Shown piece after piece: positions 16,605 to 26,231 of a DNA stretch of 27,096 bases. Source of the stretch: JAKPAM01 sp047605425. Its GTDB lineage: Bacteria; Pseudomonadota; Gammaproteobacteria; Burkholderiales; Burkholderiaceae_E. The position numbers were made by a program, and so were the translations under genes. Each line of letters begins with the position of its first letter. Position 1 is the stretch's first letter. Location: the NCBI GenBank assembly GCA_047605425.1, contig JASGFT010000055.1, positions 1 to 27,096 on the forward strand, read 5' to 3'. Below the pieces are notes generated by a model that was not told the origin of the DNA, did not search any database, and saw nothing but the letters and a program-made list of their open reading frames with translations.

Positions 16605-19600
16605 TCAGGGTTCCGCTCGCGGAGCCGGCGGGTGCGGCCGTGATTTCTCGACGACGACCGGATCGGCCCACGGCCCCGTCACGCGGTACTCATAGGTGAA
16701 CGCCTGCTCGAGCGGCGCGCGCAGCATGAATTGCGCGACGAACGAACCCAGGCCGATCACCGGATTGACCGCAGCATACGCCAGCGAGGCCAGGCCCGCG
16801 TTCAGGTGCGGCCGCACCTCGACGTCCAGCGACTGGGTCTCGTGCGCGAGGTCGGCGTCGCCGCGCAGGTGCACGCGCGCCTGCACGCCGTTCATCTTCA
16901 GGTCGTCGGTATGCGCGACGCCCCGGTCGACGCGCACGTCGCCGTTGATTTCATCGAACGCGAAGCCCTCGGCGAAGATGTCGCGAAAATCGAGCGACAG
17001 GCGCCGCGGCAGCGATTGCAGGTTCAGCACGCCGATCAGCTTGGCGAGCCCCGGCTCGGTTTTCAGGAACTGGCCCTTGCCGAGCGCGATGCCGATCCGG
17101 CCACGCAGGCTCGGATAGTCGATCGCCAGCGGCGAGCCGGCCCAGTCCAGGTGCCCGTGGATCTCGCCGGCGCCGGCGCGGATCGCGTCGCGCACGCCGA
17201 GGTCGTTCAGCAGCGTGCCCGAATCGCGCAGTTCCAGCTTGAAATCCAGCGCGGTCGTGCGCGTCGCCGGATCCGCGTCGCGGCGCGAACGCTGCGCCCA
17301 CACACCGGCCGCCTCGAGCGTGGCGGCCGGGTGCGCGATCCGCAGATGCTGCAGCTTCCACGCCGGACGGCCGGCCTCGCTGCCGTTGCCGGCGATCAGC
17401 TCGAGCCGGCCCAGCCGGTGGTTGTTCAGCACCAGCTCTTCGGCCGTGACGTCCAGTTCGGGCAGATCGGTGCGATCGGTCTCCATGATCGACTCGATCT
17501 CCTGGCGGCGCGACGGCGGAATCTCCAGCCGCGTGAAGCGCGCGGTCAGCTTGCCCAGCGGCTGCCCCGGCGGCGCATCGCGCCACGAGAAATAGCCGTC
17601 GACCTCGCGCGCGCTGACGTTGGCCTGCCAGATGCCCTGCTGGCGCGTCGCGCCGAACACCACGTCGCGCAGCGACTTGCCGCCGACCAGCAGCTCGTCG
17701 GTCAGCACCGATACGTGCTTGGGCAGCAGCGAGAACCCCGGCGCGAACTCGCCGCCCAGGTTCTCGTCGGGCTGCCCGATCGACGCCGACGCCATCGCCG
17801 CGCCCCAGGCGTCGAAATCGACGCGGGGCAGGTTCAGCGCGACCGACAGGCCGGATTCGGGCAGCACCGGCTCGGTGTTCATCGCGAACGCCGCGCGGTC
17901 GATCAGCGCGCGCCCCGCCTTCGCGTCGAACCGCCGGGCGATCCGCATGCGCACCGCGTCGCCGAGCGTGATCGAGGTCGTGAAGCCGTCGGCGGCCGCC
18001 GGAGCCGGACTGCTGACGACGCGCAGCGGCATCGCCACGCCGGCCCGCTTGGCGAACGGCGGCGGCAGCTCGCTGGTCACGCCGACCAGGTCGGACGACA
18101 GCGTCAGCTTGACGCCCCGCGCGTCGATGTCGACGTCGGCCTCGTAGTCGGCATGCCCGTCGAGCTTGCGGGTCAGCGGATTGTCCGACAGCGCGCGCAG
18201 GCCTTCGAGCGACAGTCCGCCGCGGGCGTGCAGCGCGACGTGTCCGGGCGTGGACGTCGACGCGTCGACGTGGACCGGCCCGCCAAGCAGCCGCGCGCTG
18301 ACGCCGCGCGCCGCGACGCCGCCGTGCCCGATCATCAGCGCGCCGCGCATCGCGCCGAGCACCGGCTTGCCGGGGCCGAGCAGGAAATCGTTGTCGTGCA
18401 GCGTCAGCGCCGCGTCGAATTCGTTCGGTTCGTTCGGATGCAGCGGGATGCGCGCGTTCAACGCCAGGTCGACGTTGCCGGTCGCGCTCGCCTCGCGCAG
18501 CGCGCCGTTGACGAAGCGCTCGAGCGGACTGGCGTTGACCAGGCCGATCAGGCGGTTGGCCGGCGCCGTGGTCCGGCCCTGGATGTCGAGCACGCCCTGA
18601 TGGAAATCGGCGATCCGCAACTGCGTGCCGGCCACCGGCGCGCCATGCAGCGTCGCATCGTCGATCTTCGCCTGCATGCTCGCCCGCTCGAACGTCAGGC
18701 GACCGGCGATCCGCTCGAGCGCCGGCCAGCCGGGCGCGAACTGCAGCCGGCCGCCGCGCAGCCGCACGTCGACGCGGAACCGGCCCTGCGCGCCGGGCCG
18801 CTCGAACGGGAACTCGTGCAGATCACCGGCGAGCGCCAGCTTCACGTCATCGGAGTCGCCGGCCCGGACCGCCTGCGCGACCCACTGGCGCACCGGCGGC
18901 GGCACCGACAGCGGCAGATAGCGGGCGACGCTGGTCGCCCGCGCGCGCTGCAGGCGGCCGGCGAGATCGACGACCGGCCGGCCGTCGACCAGGCGGATCG
19001 AGCCGGTCACCGACCCGTCGGCATCGGCATTCGCGAAGCGGACTTCGCGCAGGCGGACCCGCAGCTCGCCGGCCGGTTCCCGCAGCCAGTCCAGTCGGGC
19101 CGACCAGCGATCGAGCACGACGCGCGGCGCCTCGAACAGGCCGGGAAACGACCAGGCCGAGCCCTTGTCGCCGCCGATCTGCAAACGGCCGCCGGCCTCG
19201 TCGACGACCAGCCGGCCGGCGGCGCCTTCGACAGACGGCATCGACGGCAGCGGATGGCCGTCGGCGGACCGGCGCTCGACGATGCGCCGAAGCCGGGCCG
19301 CCAGCCGATCGAAGTCCGCCTCGACGCGCCATGTGGGCCGGGCGGCCGACGAGTCCGGCGACCCTGGTCCCGGCGTCTGCGGCGTCTGCGGCGGCTTCTC
19401 CGGCCGCCCGCCAGTCGACGTGCAAGCGGCCGATCCGCCCGTCGACGGTCCAGGCGCCCAGCTTGTCGGCCCAGCCGGCCGGCCAGCGCTGCGCGGCTGC
19501 CCACGCCGCCACGCCGGCCAGCCCGAACGGCTGCACGGCGATGCGGGCCGAGCGCGGCGCGCCCGTCATCGACAGCGACAGCCGCGTTCCCTCGGCGCTG

Positions 19601-20670
19601 GCCAGCACGGCGCCGCCGGGCAGGCTGGCCCGCGCGTCGGTCACGTCGACGCGATAGCGCCCGTCATCGACACGCGCCGCGCGCCATTCGGCGCGCAGAC
19701 GCGGAATCTCGGCTCCCGCGCCGGTCTCGTCGAAGCGCCAGCGCGGCCGGCGCGCGTCGAGCTTGACCAGCACGTCATCGAGCGCACCGTCGTGCCAGCG
19801 CCCCCAGGCCATCAGGTCGGCGTCGCCCATCGCCACCGGTACCCGGCTGCCGTCGGCGTCACCGCCGGCCGAGGCGTCGGCGGCCTCGGCGGCCAGCCGG
19901 TGGCCGAGGACCAGCCGGGCGAGCATCGCCAGCGTCGCGCCGGGCAGCCCGCTGACGCCGATGAAGCCGTCGACGCGCCACGCGCCGCCGTCGGCGTCCG
20001 GCACGGGCGGCGCCTCGGCGCGCAGCGCGATCTTCAGGCTGTCGACGCCATCGGTCCCGGGCAAGGTCAGCGCCGCCTCGTGCGCGGTGCCGTCGCGCCG
20101 GGCGACCACGCGCACGCCGTCGACCGTCAGCCGGCCGTCGTCGACGCGATCGATCAGCTCGAGCCGGCCGCCGCGGATCTCGATCCGCGGAATGCCCAGC
20201 ACGGTCCGCAGCGCCGGCGCGTCACCGGCCCGCACCGGGTCGCCCGCGGCGTGGTCGAAGCCGGCGATCCGCCACTGGCCAGCGCCGAAATACTCGGCAC
20301 TCAGGCTCGGCGCGACCAGCAGCAGCGAGTCGATCGCCGGCCGGCCCGCCAGCAGCCTGGGCAAGGCGACACCGACGGACGCCGATTCGGCGTGCAGCAC
20401 CGCCCGCCCGCCGGCGTCCTGCAGCGTGAAGCCCTCGATCGTCAATTCGGGGCGCCAGCCGCGCACCGCGGTGTCGAACCGATCGATCGCGACCGGACGG
20501 CCCAGCTCGCGCGACAGGTAGGCGACGATCGACGGGCGCCATTGATCGAGCCGCGGCCAGACGTAATATCGCAGTCCGAGGTACGCGATCGCGGCCGAGA
20601 AGCCGGCCAGCACCAGCAACGCGGCCAGGCAGCGGCCAATCAGCTTGACGGATGACGTGCGTGTTGACAT
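16605..20670 (-). pseudogene. yhdP: YhdP-family AsmA-like protein gene interrupted by a +1 frameshift
   Basis: YhdP is an inner-membrane-anchored bridge-like protein that takes part in phospholipid transport to the outer membrane. From ATG 20670 one frame gives a membrane segment (about residues 10-30, ending AIAYLGLRYYVWP), RELGRPVAIDRFD and GRLELIDRVDDGRLTV, and reads sensibly to DGRIGRLHVDWR (about 19411). A second frame carries the remainder, from TWRVEADFDRL (about 19334) through AGSPLAIDYPSLRGRIGIALGKGQFLKTEPGLAKLIGVLNLQ-type DUF3971/AsmA-2 sequence to 16605. Skipping one base joins them into about 1354 residues, a normal length for the family in this group. The broken first frame would stop at 18847; the second frame's first ATG is 19241. 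It may be a real lesion or a sequence error; the conserved remainder argues for recent or false breakage. Confidence 0.8.
19335..19419 (-). other. Frameshift interval in yhdP
   Basis: The upstream frame is convincing to 19411 and the downstream frame is convincing from about 19334. Third-position G/C is high in the downstream frame already from about 19405 (codons for a Pro/Thr/Gln-rich linker). The extra base is therefore most likely near 19403-19416, in a run of G and C. The interval also contains a tandem 9-base repeat, GGCGTCTGC twice at 19372-19389. That repeat does not itself change the frame. Confidence 0.7.
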
Positions 20671-20769
20671 GCCTGTTGAAATCCGCCTGGGACTGCACGC
20701 CCGCCAAACAGGCCGATAGGATCCGTCGGAGCCGAGATCCCGCTAGCATAAATCCTTTGGAACACGCTC
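20671..20769. promoter_or_regulatory. Divergent promoter region between yhdP and glnE
   Basis: These 99 bases separate the two start codons and should hold both promoters. For glnE, the AT-rich TAGCATAAAT (20744-20753) is the only plausible -10 area, and GGAA (20759-20762) is a ribosome site 7 bases from the ATG. No clear -35 is seen. For yhdP, no recognisable -10/-35 pair was found. Confidence 0.35.
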
Positions 20770-22104
20770 ATGAGCTTTCTGGCTGAACGGCATTCGCCGT
20801 TTTTCAAGCGGACCCTCGAGGCCTGGCAACGCCGCCAGCCGGCGGGCTTCGACCTGGCCGCTCGCGTGCGCGACAGCGTGCGCCGGCCGCTGGACGCCTC
20901 GACGATCGAAGGCTGGCTGGTCGAGCTGACCGGCGCCGGCGAGGCCGGTGCCGGGTCGAGCGCGATCGGCGATGCGAGCGCCGTCATGCGCGGCCTGCGG
21001 CGCGCGCGGCTGCTGGTGCTGATGACGCTGATCGAGCGCGACGTCGGCGGACGGGCTTCGCTCGATGAGGTCTGCACGGCGATGACGATCCTTGCGCAGG
21101 GCGCGACCCGCTACGCGCTGCGCTGCGCCGGCCACGAGCTGGCGCAGCGGCACGGCGTGCCGCAGGACGGAGACGGACAGCCCCAGGATCTGCTGGCGGT
21201 CGGCATGGGCAAGGCCGGCGGCTTCGAGCTGAACGTCTCGTCCGACCTGGATCTGGTGTTCGTGTTCCGCGAAGAGGGCGAGACGCGCGGACGGCTGGAC
21301 GACCAGGGCCGGCCGCTCGCCAGCAGCCGGATCGCCGCCAGCGAGTTCATGCACAAGCTGGCGCGGCGCGCCGTCTACCTGCTGGCCGAGAACACCGAGG
21401 ACGGCTTCGTGTTCCGCGTCGACACGCGGCTGCGGCCGAACGGCGATTCCGGTCCGCTGGTGGTCTCGCTGTCGATGCTCGAGAACTACTTCTATTCGCA
21501 GGGCCGCGAATGGGAGCGACTGGCCTGGCTCAAGGGCCGGGTCATCGCCGACTCGGGCCTGAGCGACGCGGCGCAGCGAGACGAGGCGGACCTGGAAGCG
21601 ATCGTCACGCCGTTCGTGTTCCGGCGCTACCTGGATTTCAAGGCCTTCGCCGCGCTGCGCGAGCTGCACGACATGATCACCACGCAGGTGAACAAGCGCG
21701 ACGCGCGCCACGAAGGCAGCTACGACGTCAAGCTGGGGCGCGGCGGCATCCGCGAGATCGAGTTCACGGCCCAGTTGTTCCAGATCGTGCGCGGCGGCCG
21801 CGACTACGCGCTGCGCGACAAGCGCACGCTGGCGACGCTGCAGACGCTGGGCGAGCGCAACCTGTTGTCCGACGACGAGGTCGCGACGCTCGGCGAAGCG
21901 TACGCGCTGCTGCGGCGGACCGAGCACGCGCTGCAATACCAGGAGGATGCGCAGACCCACCGGCTGCCCGCCGAAGCCGACAAGCGGGCGGCGATCGCCG
22001 CGATGCTGGACCTCGAGCCGGCCGTCTTCGAAGAACGGCTGGGCCGGCTGACGGCGACCGTCCAGCGCGTGTTCGACGCGCTGCTGCACGGCCCCGACGG
22101 CGCG

Positions 22105-22152
22105 GCGAACGGCAACGGCAACGGCAACGGCAACGGGAATGGTAACGACAAC
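22105..22152 (+). repeat. Hexanucleotide GGCAAC microsatellite encoding Gly-Asn repeats in glnE
   Basis: GGCAAC occurs four times in a row at 22111-22134, followed by variants GGGAAT, GGTAAC and GACAAC. It encodes a (Gly-Asn) run in the linker after the adenylyl-removing half of GlnE. Copy-number change would keep the frame, so the array itself does not explain the nearby frameshift. Confidence 0.85.
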
Positions 22153-22189
22153 GGAAGCCGGAACGGCGGTGCGGCGGACGGCGCGGCGG

Positions 22190-22250
22190 CGGCCGACGCT
22201 CCGGCGGCTTCCGGCGTCGGCGCCCGCTCCCGGAGCCGCCGCTGGCGCCG
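22190..22250 (+). other. Frameshift interval in glnE
   Basis: The upstream frame keeps a plausible Ala-rich linker to about 22220 (DAPAASGVGA) and then turns into an Arg-rich shadow. The frame one base on reads APGAAAGADNAADVAQAALD from about 22225 and then the conserved transferase half. A single extra base, for example in one of the C or G runs at 22210-22235, accounts for the break. Confidence 0.7.
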
Positions 22251-23727
22251 ACAACGCCGCCGACGTCGCCCAGGCCGCGCTGGACGCCAGCAACGCGCCG
22301 CTGACCGGCCATCCGGACGCCGTGCGCGAGCGCATCGACGCGCTGCGCGCCGGTCCGCGATACCGGGCGGCCCGCCCGGAGACGCGCGACGGCATCGACC
22401 AGTTGCTCGAGACGCCCGAAGTGCTGCAGGCCGGCGAGCTGGGCGTGCTGCGGCTGATCGACCTGCTCGAGGCGGTCAGCGGCCGCGGCGGCTACGTCGC
22501 GCTGCTGCGCCAGTATCCGCAGGCGCGCGAGCGGGTGCTGCGGATGCTCGGCCGCGCCAAATGGGCGGCCGACTACCTGACGCGCCACCCGATCCTGCTC
22601 GACGAGCTGCTGGACGGCCAGTTGCTGCAGCCGGTCGATTACGAGCAGTGGAGCCGGCAGGTCCGCCAGAGCCTGGACGCGGCGGTGTTCCAGGGCACGC
22701 CCGACCAGGAGCGGCAGATGGACATCGTCCGCGAGGCGCACCACGCGCAGGTGTTCCGGCTGCTCGCGCAGGACCTCGAAGGCCGGCTGCAGCTCGAGCG
22801 CCTGTCGGACCTGCTCAGCGAGCTGGCCGACCGGGTCATCGAGATCGTCATCCCGCTGGTCTGGTCGCAGTTGCGGCTGAAGTTCCGCGACGCGCCGCGC
22901 TTCGCCGCGATCGCCTACGGCAAGCTCGGCGGCAAGGAGCTCGGCTACGCGTCGGACCTGGACCTGGTGTTCCTGTACGAGGACGACGACGAACGCGCGC
23001 CCGAGGCCTACGCGATGCTCGGCCAGCGGGTGGCCGGCTGGATGGCCACCCGCACGGCGGCCGGTCAGTTGTTCGACATCGACCTGCGGCTGCGGCCGAA
23101 CGGCGATGCCGGCCTGCTGGTCTCGAGCCTGAAGTCCTTCACTTCGTACCAGGAGGATTCCGCGTGGGTGTGGGAGCACCAGGCGCTGACCCGCGCCCGC
23201 TACGCGGCCGGCGACCCCGGGCTGGGCGAACGCTTCGAGGCCGTGCGGCGCCGGCTGCTGGCCCGCCCGCGCGACATTCCGGCGCTGGCGGCCGAGGTCG
23301 TCAAGATGCGCAAGAAGATGCTCGACGGGCACCCGAACCGGTCGTCGCGATTCGACCTGAAGCACGACCGCGGCGGCATGGTCGACATCGAGTTCATCGT
23401 CCAGTTCCTCGTGCTGGCCTACGCGCACCGGCTGCCGCAACTGCTGGACAACAAGGGCAACATCGCGCTGCTGCAGCGTTCGGCCGACGCCGGGCTGATC
23501 ACCGTCGGGCAGGCGGCCGGCGCGGCCAACGCCTATCGCAAGTACCGCCAGTTGCAGCACCTGATGCGGCTGAACGACCACGAATACGCGCGGCTCGACG
23601 GACAGGCCGTGGCGGCCGAGCGCCAGGCCGTGCTGGACCTGTGGAACCACCTTTTCGCGATGGCATAAAATGCCGGATTGACTGCCGGTCCCCCGTTCAT
23701 CCGCCCCCTTGCGCAGGAGTCCTTCAC

Positions 23728-24648
23728 ATGTCGATGGCCGATCAAGACGGTTTCATCTGGTACGACGGCAAGCTCGTCGAATGGCGCGAAGCCAAGCTGC
23801 ACGTGCTGACGCACAGCCTGCACTACGGCATGTCGGTCTTCGAGGGGGTGCGCGCCTACCAGACGACCCGCGGCACGGCGATCTTCCGGCTGGCCGAGCA
23901 CACGAAGCGGCTGTTCAACTCGGCCAAGATCTTCCAGATGCCGGTGCCGTACACGTTCGACCAGCTCGTCGACGCGCAGAAGGAAGTCGTTCGCGCCAAC
24001 AAGCTCGACTCGTGCTACCTGCGGCCGATCATCTGGATCGGGTCCGAGAAGATGGGGGTCTCGGCCAGGGGCAATACGATCCACGTCGCCGTCGCGGCCT
24101 GGCCCTGGGGCGCCTATCTGGGCGAGGACGGCATCTCGCGCGGCATCCGCGTCAAGACCTCGTCGTTCACGCGCCACCACGTCAACGTCTCGCTGGTGCG
24201 CGCCAAGGCCAGCGGCTACTACATCAACTCGATCCTGGCCAACCAGGAAGTGACCGCGCACGGCTATGACGAGGCGCTGCTGCTCGACACCGAGGGCTAC
24301 GTGTCCGAAGGTTCGGGCGAGAACGTCTTCATCGTCCGCGACGGCCGCCTTTACACGCCCGACCTGGCCTCGTGCCTGGACGGCATCACGCGCGACGCGG
24401 TGATCACGATGGCGCGCGACGAAGGCCTGCAGGTCATCGAGAAGCGCATCACCCGCGACGAGATGTACTGCGCCGACGAAGCGTTCTTCACCGGCACCGC
24501 GGCCGAGATCACGCCGATCCGCGAGCTCGACGACCGCCAGATCGGCGAAGGCCGCCGCGGTCCGGTCACCGAGAAGCTGCAGACGCTATTCTTCGACGTC
24601 ATCGCCGGCAAGAACGACAAGTACCAGCGCTGGCTGGCGCCGGTCTGA
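23728..24648 (+). CDS. ilvE: Branched-chain amino acid aminotransferase
   Basis: This class IV PLP aminotransferase makes or degrades Val, Leu and Ile with 2-oxoglutarate/glutamate. The product is 306 residues, the usual length. Visible features are HSLHYGMSVFEGVRAY (29-44), LRPIIWIG, the PLP lysine Lys160 in RAKASGYYINS, the cofactor-binding EGSGENVF (194-201), LDGITRD and FFTGTAAEITPI. ATG 23728 has AGGAG 8 bases upstream. The gene follows glnE by 59 bases and is followed by a small zinc-finger gene. It lies in the same frame as the first half of glnE, with no stop between. Its own strong ribosome site and normal family start show that it is a separate protein. Confidence 0.96.
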   Translation: MSMADQDGFIWYDGKLVEWREAKLHVLTHSLHYGMSVFEGVRAYQTTRGTAIFRLAEHTKRLFNSAKIFQMPVPYTFDQLVDAQKEVVRANKLDSCYLRPIIWIGSEKMGVSARGNTIHVAVAAWPWGAYLGEDGISRGIRVKTSSFTRHHVNVSLVRAKASGYYINSILANQEVTAHGYDEALLLDTEGYVSEGSGENVFIVRDGRLYTPDLASCLDGITRDAVITMARDEGLQVIEKRITRDEMYCADEAFFTGTAAEITPIRELDDRQIGEGRRGPVTEKLQTLFFDVIAGKNDKYQRWLAPV

Positions 24649-24674
24649 TCCGTCCCCCGCAAGGAAACGCCATC

Positions 24675-24914
24675 ATGTCCGCATCCCCGACCCATCCCCA
24701 TGCCGGCGAACCCGCAGGCGGCCCGCAACCGGCGGCCGTCGTCGAGCTGGGCGCCGGCGACCTGCCCGCCTACTGCCCGAACCCGCAGATGCCGATCTGG
24801 AGCTCGCATCCGCGCGTCTTCCTCGACGCCTTGCACGACGGCGGCCAGGCCTGCCCTTATTGCGGCACGGTCTATCGATTGAAACCTGGAACGGTTGTCA
24901 AAGGACATCATTAG
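24675..24914 (+). CDS. Small zf-CHCC zinc-finger protein
   Basis: The product is 79 residues. The C-terminal half matches the zf-CHCC domain (PF10276), with putative zinc ligands Cys34, His45, Cys60 and Cys63 in AYCPNPQMPIWSSHP and ACPYCGTVYRL. The same domain occurs in the complex I accessory subunit NDUFS6. The first 25 residues are Pro/Ala-rich and disordered-looking. ATG 24675 has AAGGAA 8 bases upstream. Bacterial members are often encoded next to ilvE and waaF in betaproteobacteria, as here. Function is unknown beyond probable zinc binding. Confidence 0.9.
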   Translation: MSASPTHPHAGEPAGGPQPAAVVELGAGDLPAYCPNPQMPIWSSHPRVFLDALHDGGQACPYCGTVYRLKPGTVVKGHH

Positions 24915-25102
24915 GCGTAGAAATACAGGGTCGAAGCACGATCGAAGGCCTCGCGATCGCGGGGGCGCGTCCCTCCGTCGGAGACCGGCCGCCGGCCACG
25001 CGACCGCGGACAACGTCAGCGCGCGAGGCATTCCCGGCGCCACCCGCCCGAATCGCCGCTGATCGACGAGACCCCGCGTTCTTAGTGCTTCATCCAGTCA
25101 GC
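24915..25102 (+). other. Intergenic region before waaF
   Basis: These 188 bases lie between the zinc-finger gene stop and the waaF start. One frame stays open across it and would extend WaaF upstream into the zinc-finger gene, but the predicted residues show no family likeness. I see no terminator with a U-tract and no convincing promoter. A short inverted repeat, CTCCGTCGGAG, lies at about 24972-24982. Confidence 0.4.
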
Positions 25103-26152
25103 GTGCCCGCCTTGCGTACCTTGATCGTTGCCCCGAACTGGATCGGCGATGCCGTGATGGCCCAGCCCCTGCTGGCCTGGATACGGCAGCGCGATCCGCA
25201 AGGCACCATCGACGTGATGGCGCCGCCGCACGTCGCACCGGCGTTCTCGGCGATGGCCGAGGTCTGCCAGGTCATCATCGCCCGCAACGTTCACGGCAAG
25301 CTCGAGCTGGGCCGGCGCTGGAAGCTCGCCCGCGAGCTGCGCCGCGCACGCTACGACCGCTGCTACGTGCTGCCCAACTCGATGAAGTCGGCGCTGGTGC
25401 CCTGGCTGGCCGGCATCGGCCAGCGGATCGGTTACCGGGGCGAGGGCCGCAGGATCCTGCTGAACCGGATGCACGACGAACCCGCCGGTGCCGAACGGCC
25501 GCCGATGGTCGAGTTCTACGCGAAGCTCGCGCTCGATCCGGCCGAGCCGATGCCGACCAACGTCGCCAACCCCGTGCTGATGCGCCAGCGCACGCGCGAG
25601 GCCGTGACGCTGGCACGCTTCGGGATCGGCGTCCACGAGCCGCTGATCGTGCTGTGCCCGGGCGCCGAGTTCGGACCGGCCAAGCGCTGGCCGACCCGCC
25701 ATTTCGCGGCGCTGGCCGCGATGGTCAACGCCGACTGGCCCGAAGCCAGCATCGTGCTGCTCGGTTCGTCGAAGGAGCGCCCGCTCGCCACCGAGATCGC
25801 GGCCCTGTCCGGCCAGACGCTGAAGAACCTGTGCGGCGAGACCACGCTCGACGAAGCGCTGCACCTGATCGCGCGGGCCAGCGGCGTCGTCTCGAACGAC
25901 TCCGGCATGATGCACGTGGCCGCCGCCTACGAACGCCCGCAGGTCGCGGTGTTCGGGTCCAGCGATCCGCGCCACACGCCGCCGCGCTCGCCGCACGCGC
26001 GCATCGAATGGCTGCACCTCGAATGCAGCCCGTGCTTCCAGCGCCAATGCCCGCTCAAGCACACCAACTGCCTGAACGACATCGCCCCCAGCGACGTGTT
26101 CGACGCGCTGCGCAAGGCGATGCGATTCGAGACCTCTCGCCCGCCGCGCTGA
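25103..26152 (+). CDS. waaF: ADP-heptose:LPS heptosyltransferase II
   Basis: WaaF adds the second heptose to the lipopolysaccharide inner core on the cytoplasmic face of the inner membrane. The product is 349 residues from GTG 25103 (E. coli 348). Family marks are the N-terminal LIVAPNWIGDAVMAQPLL, YVLPNSMKSALVPWLAG, CPGAEFGPAKRWP, VSNDSGMMHVAAA, FGSSDPRHTPP and the Cys-rich tail ECSPCFQRQCPLKHTNCL. GTG was chosen because it places the conserved start at the usual distance. GTG 25085 is an alternative; the ATG at 24860 lies inside the zinc-finger gene. No strong ribosome site supports either choice. Its presence indicates a Gram-negative organism with a heptose-containing core. Confidence 0.93.
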   Translation: MPALRTLIVAPNWIGDAVMAQPLLAWIRQRDPQGTIDVMAPPHVAPAFSAMAEVCQVIIARNVHGKLELGRRWKLARELRRARYDRCYVLPNSMKSALVPWLAGIGQRIGYRGEGRRILLNRMHDEPAGAERPPMVEFYAKLALDPAEPMPTNVANPVLMRQRTREAVTLARFGIGVHEPLIVLCPGAEFGPAKRWPTRHFAALAAMVNADWPEASIVLLGSSKERPLATEIAALSGQTLKNLCGETTLDEALHLIARASGVVSNDSGMMHVAAAYERPQVAVFGSSDPRHTPPRSPHARIEWLHLECSPCFQRQCPLKHTNCLNDIAPSDVFDALRKAMRFETSRPPR

Positions 26153-26170
26153 TCGACGCGCCGTTTTCGG

Positions 26171-26211
26171 CGAGAATGCCGGTTTTTGCCCGCGTCGGGC
26201 GCCGATTCTCG
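26171..26211 (+). other. Compound inverted repeat between waaF and purU
   Basis: An outer 7-base pair of arms, CGAGAAT (26171-26177) and ATTCTCG (26205-26211), encloses a perfect inner hairpin, GCCCG-CGT-CGGGC (26188-26200). The structure ends about 6 bases before the first possible purU ATG and 21 before the second. It has no U-tract after it. A role in purU mRNA folding or termination of waaF is possible but unproven. Confidence 0.35.
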
Positions 26212-26231
26212 GCGCCATGCCGCACAGGCCG

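Larger units (their letters stand above)
20770..23668 (+). pseudogene. glnE: Glutamine synthetase adenylyltransferase/adenylyl-removing enzyme gene, interrupted by a +1 frameshift
   Basis: GlnE adenylylates and deadenylylates glutamine synthetase under control of PII and glutamine. The frame from ATG 20770 encodes the adenylyl-removing half. It carries GMGKAGGFELNVSSDLDLVFVF (about residues 145-166; the family usually has GKLGGxEL), FRVDTRLRPNGDSG near 218 and KLGRGGIREIEFTAQ. The transferase half lies in the next frame: AYGKLGGKELGYASDLDLVF (from 22914), DIDLRLRPNGDAG (near 23080) and KHDRGGMVDIEFIVQ, ending at 23668. Joining the frames gives about 965 residues (E. coli 946), so nothing else is missing. 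The shift falls in the low-complexity linker. The second frame could start independently at ATG 22139, but no good ribosome site is present there. Real mutation, split enzyme or sequence error are all possible. Confidence 0.85.

Noticed and set aside
22105..22152. Phase-variation switch by slippage of the GGCAAC microsatellite
   Set aside because: The unit is six bases, so gain or loss keeps the frame and cannot explain or repair the nearby +1 shift.
20770..24648. A single 1292-residue open frame joining the first half of GlnE to the whole of IlvE
   Set aside because: Between about 22240 and 23727 the translation is an Arg/Ala-rich shadow, while the adjacent frame carries conserved GlnE transferase motifs. 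IlvE has its own AGGAG site and normal start. The open run is a high-G+C artefact.
24860..25102. An 81-residue N-terminal extension of WaaF
   Set aside because: It overlaps the zinc-finger gene and shows no family likeness. Starting at GTG 25103 gives the normal WaaF length.
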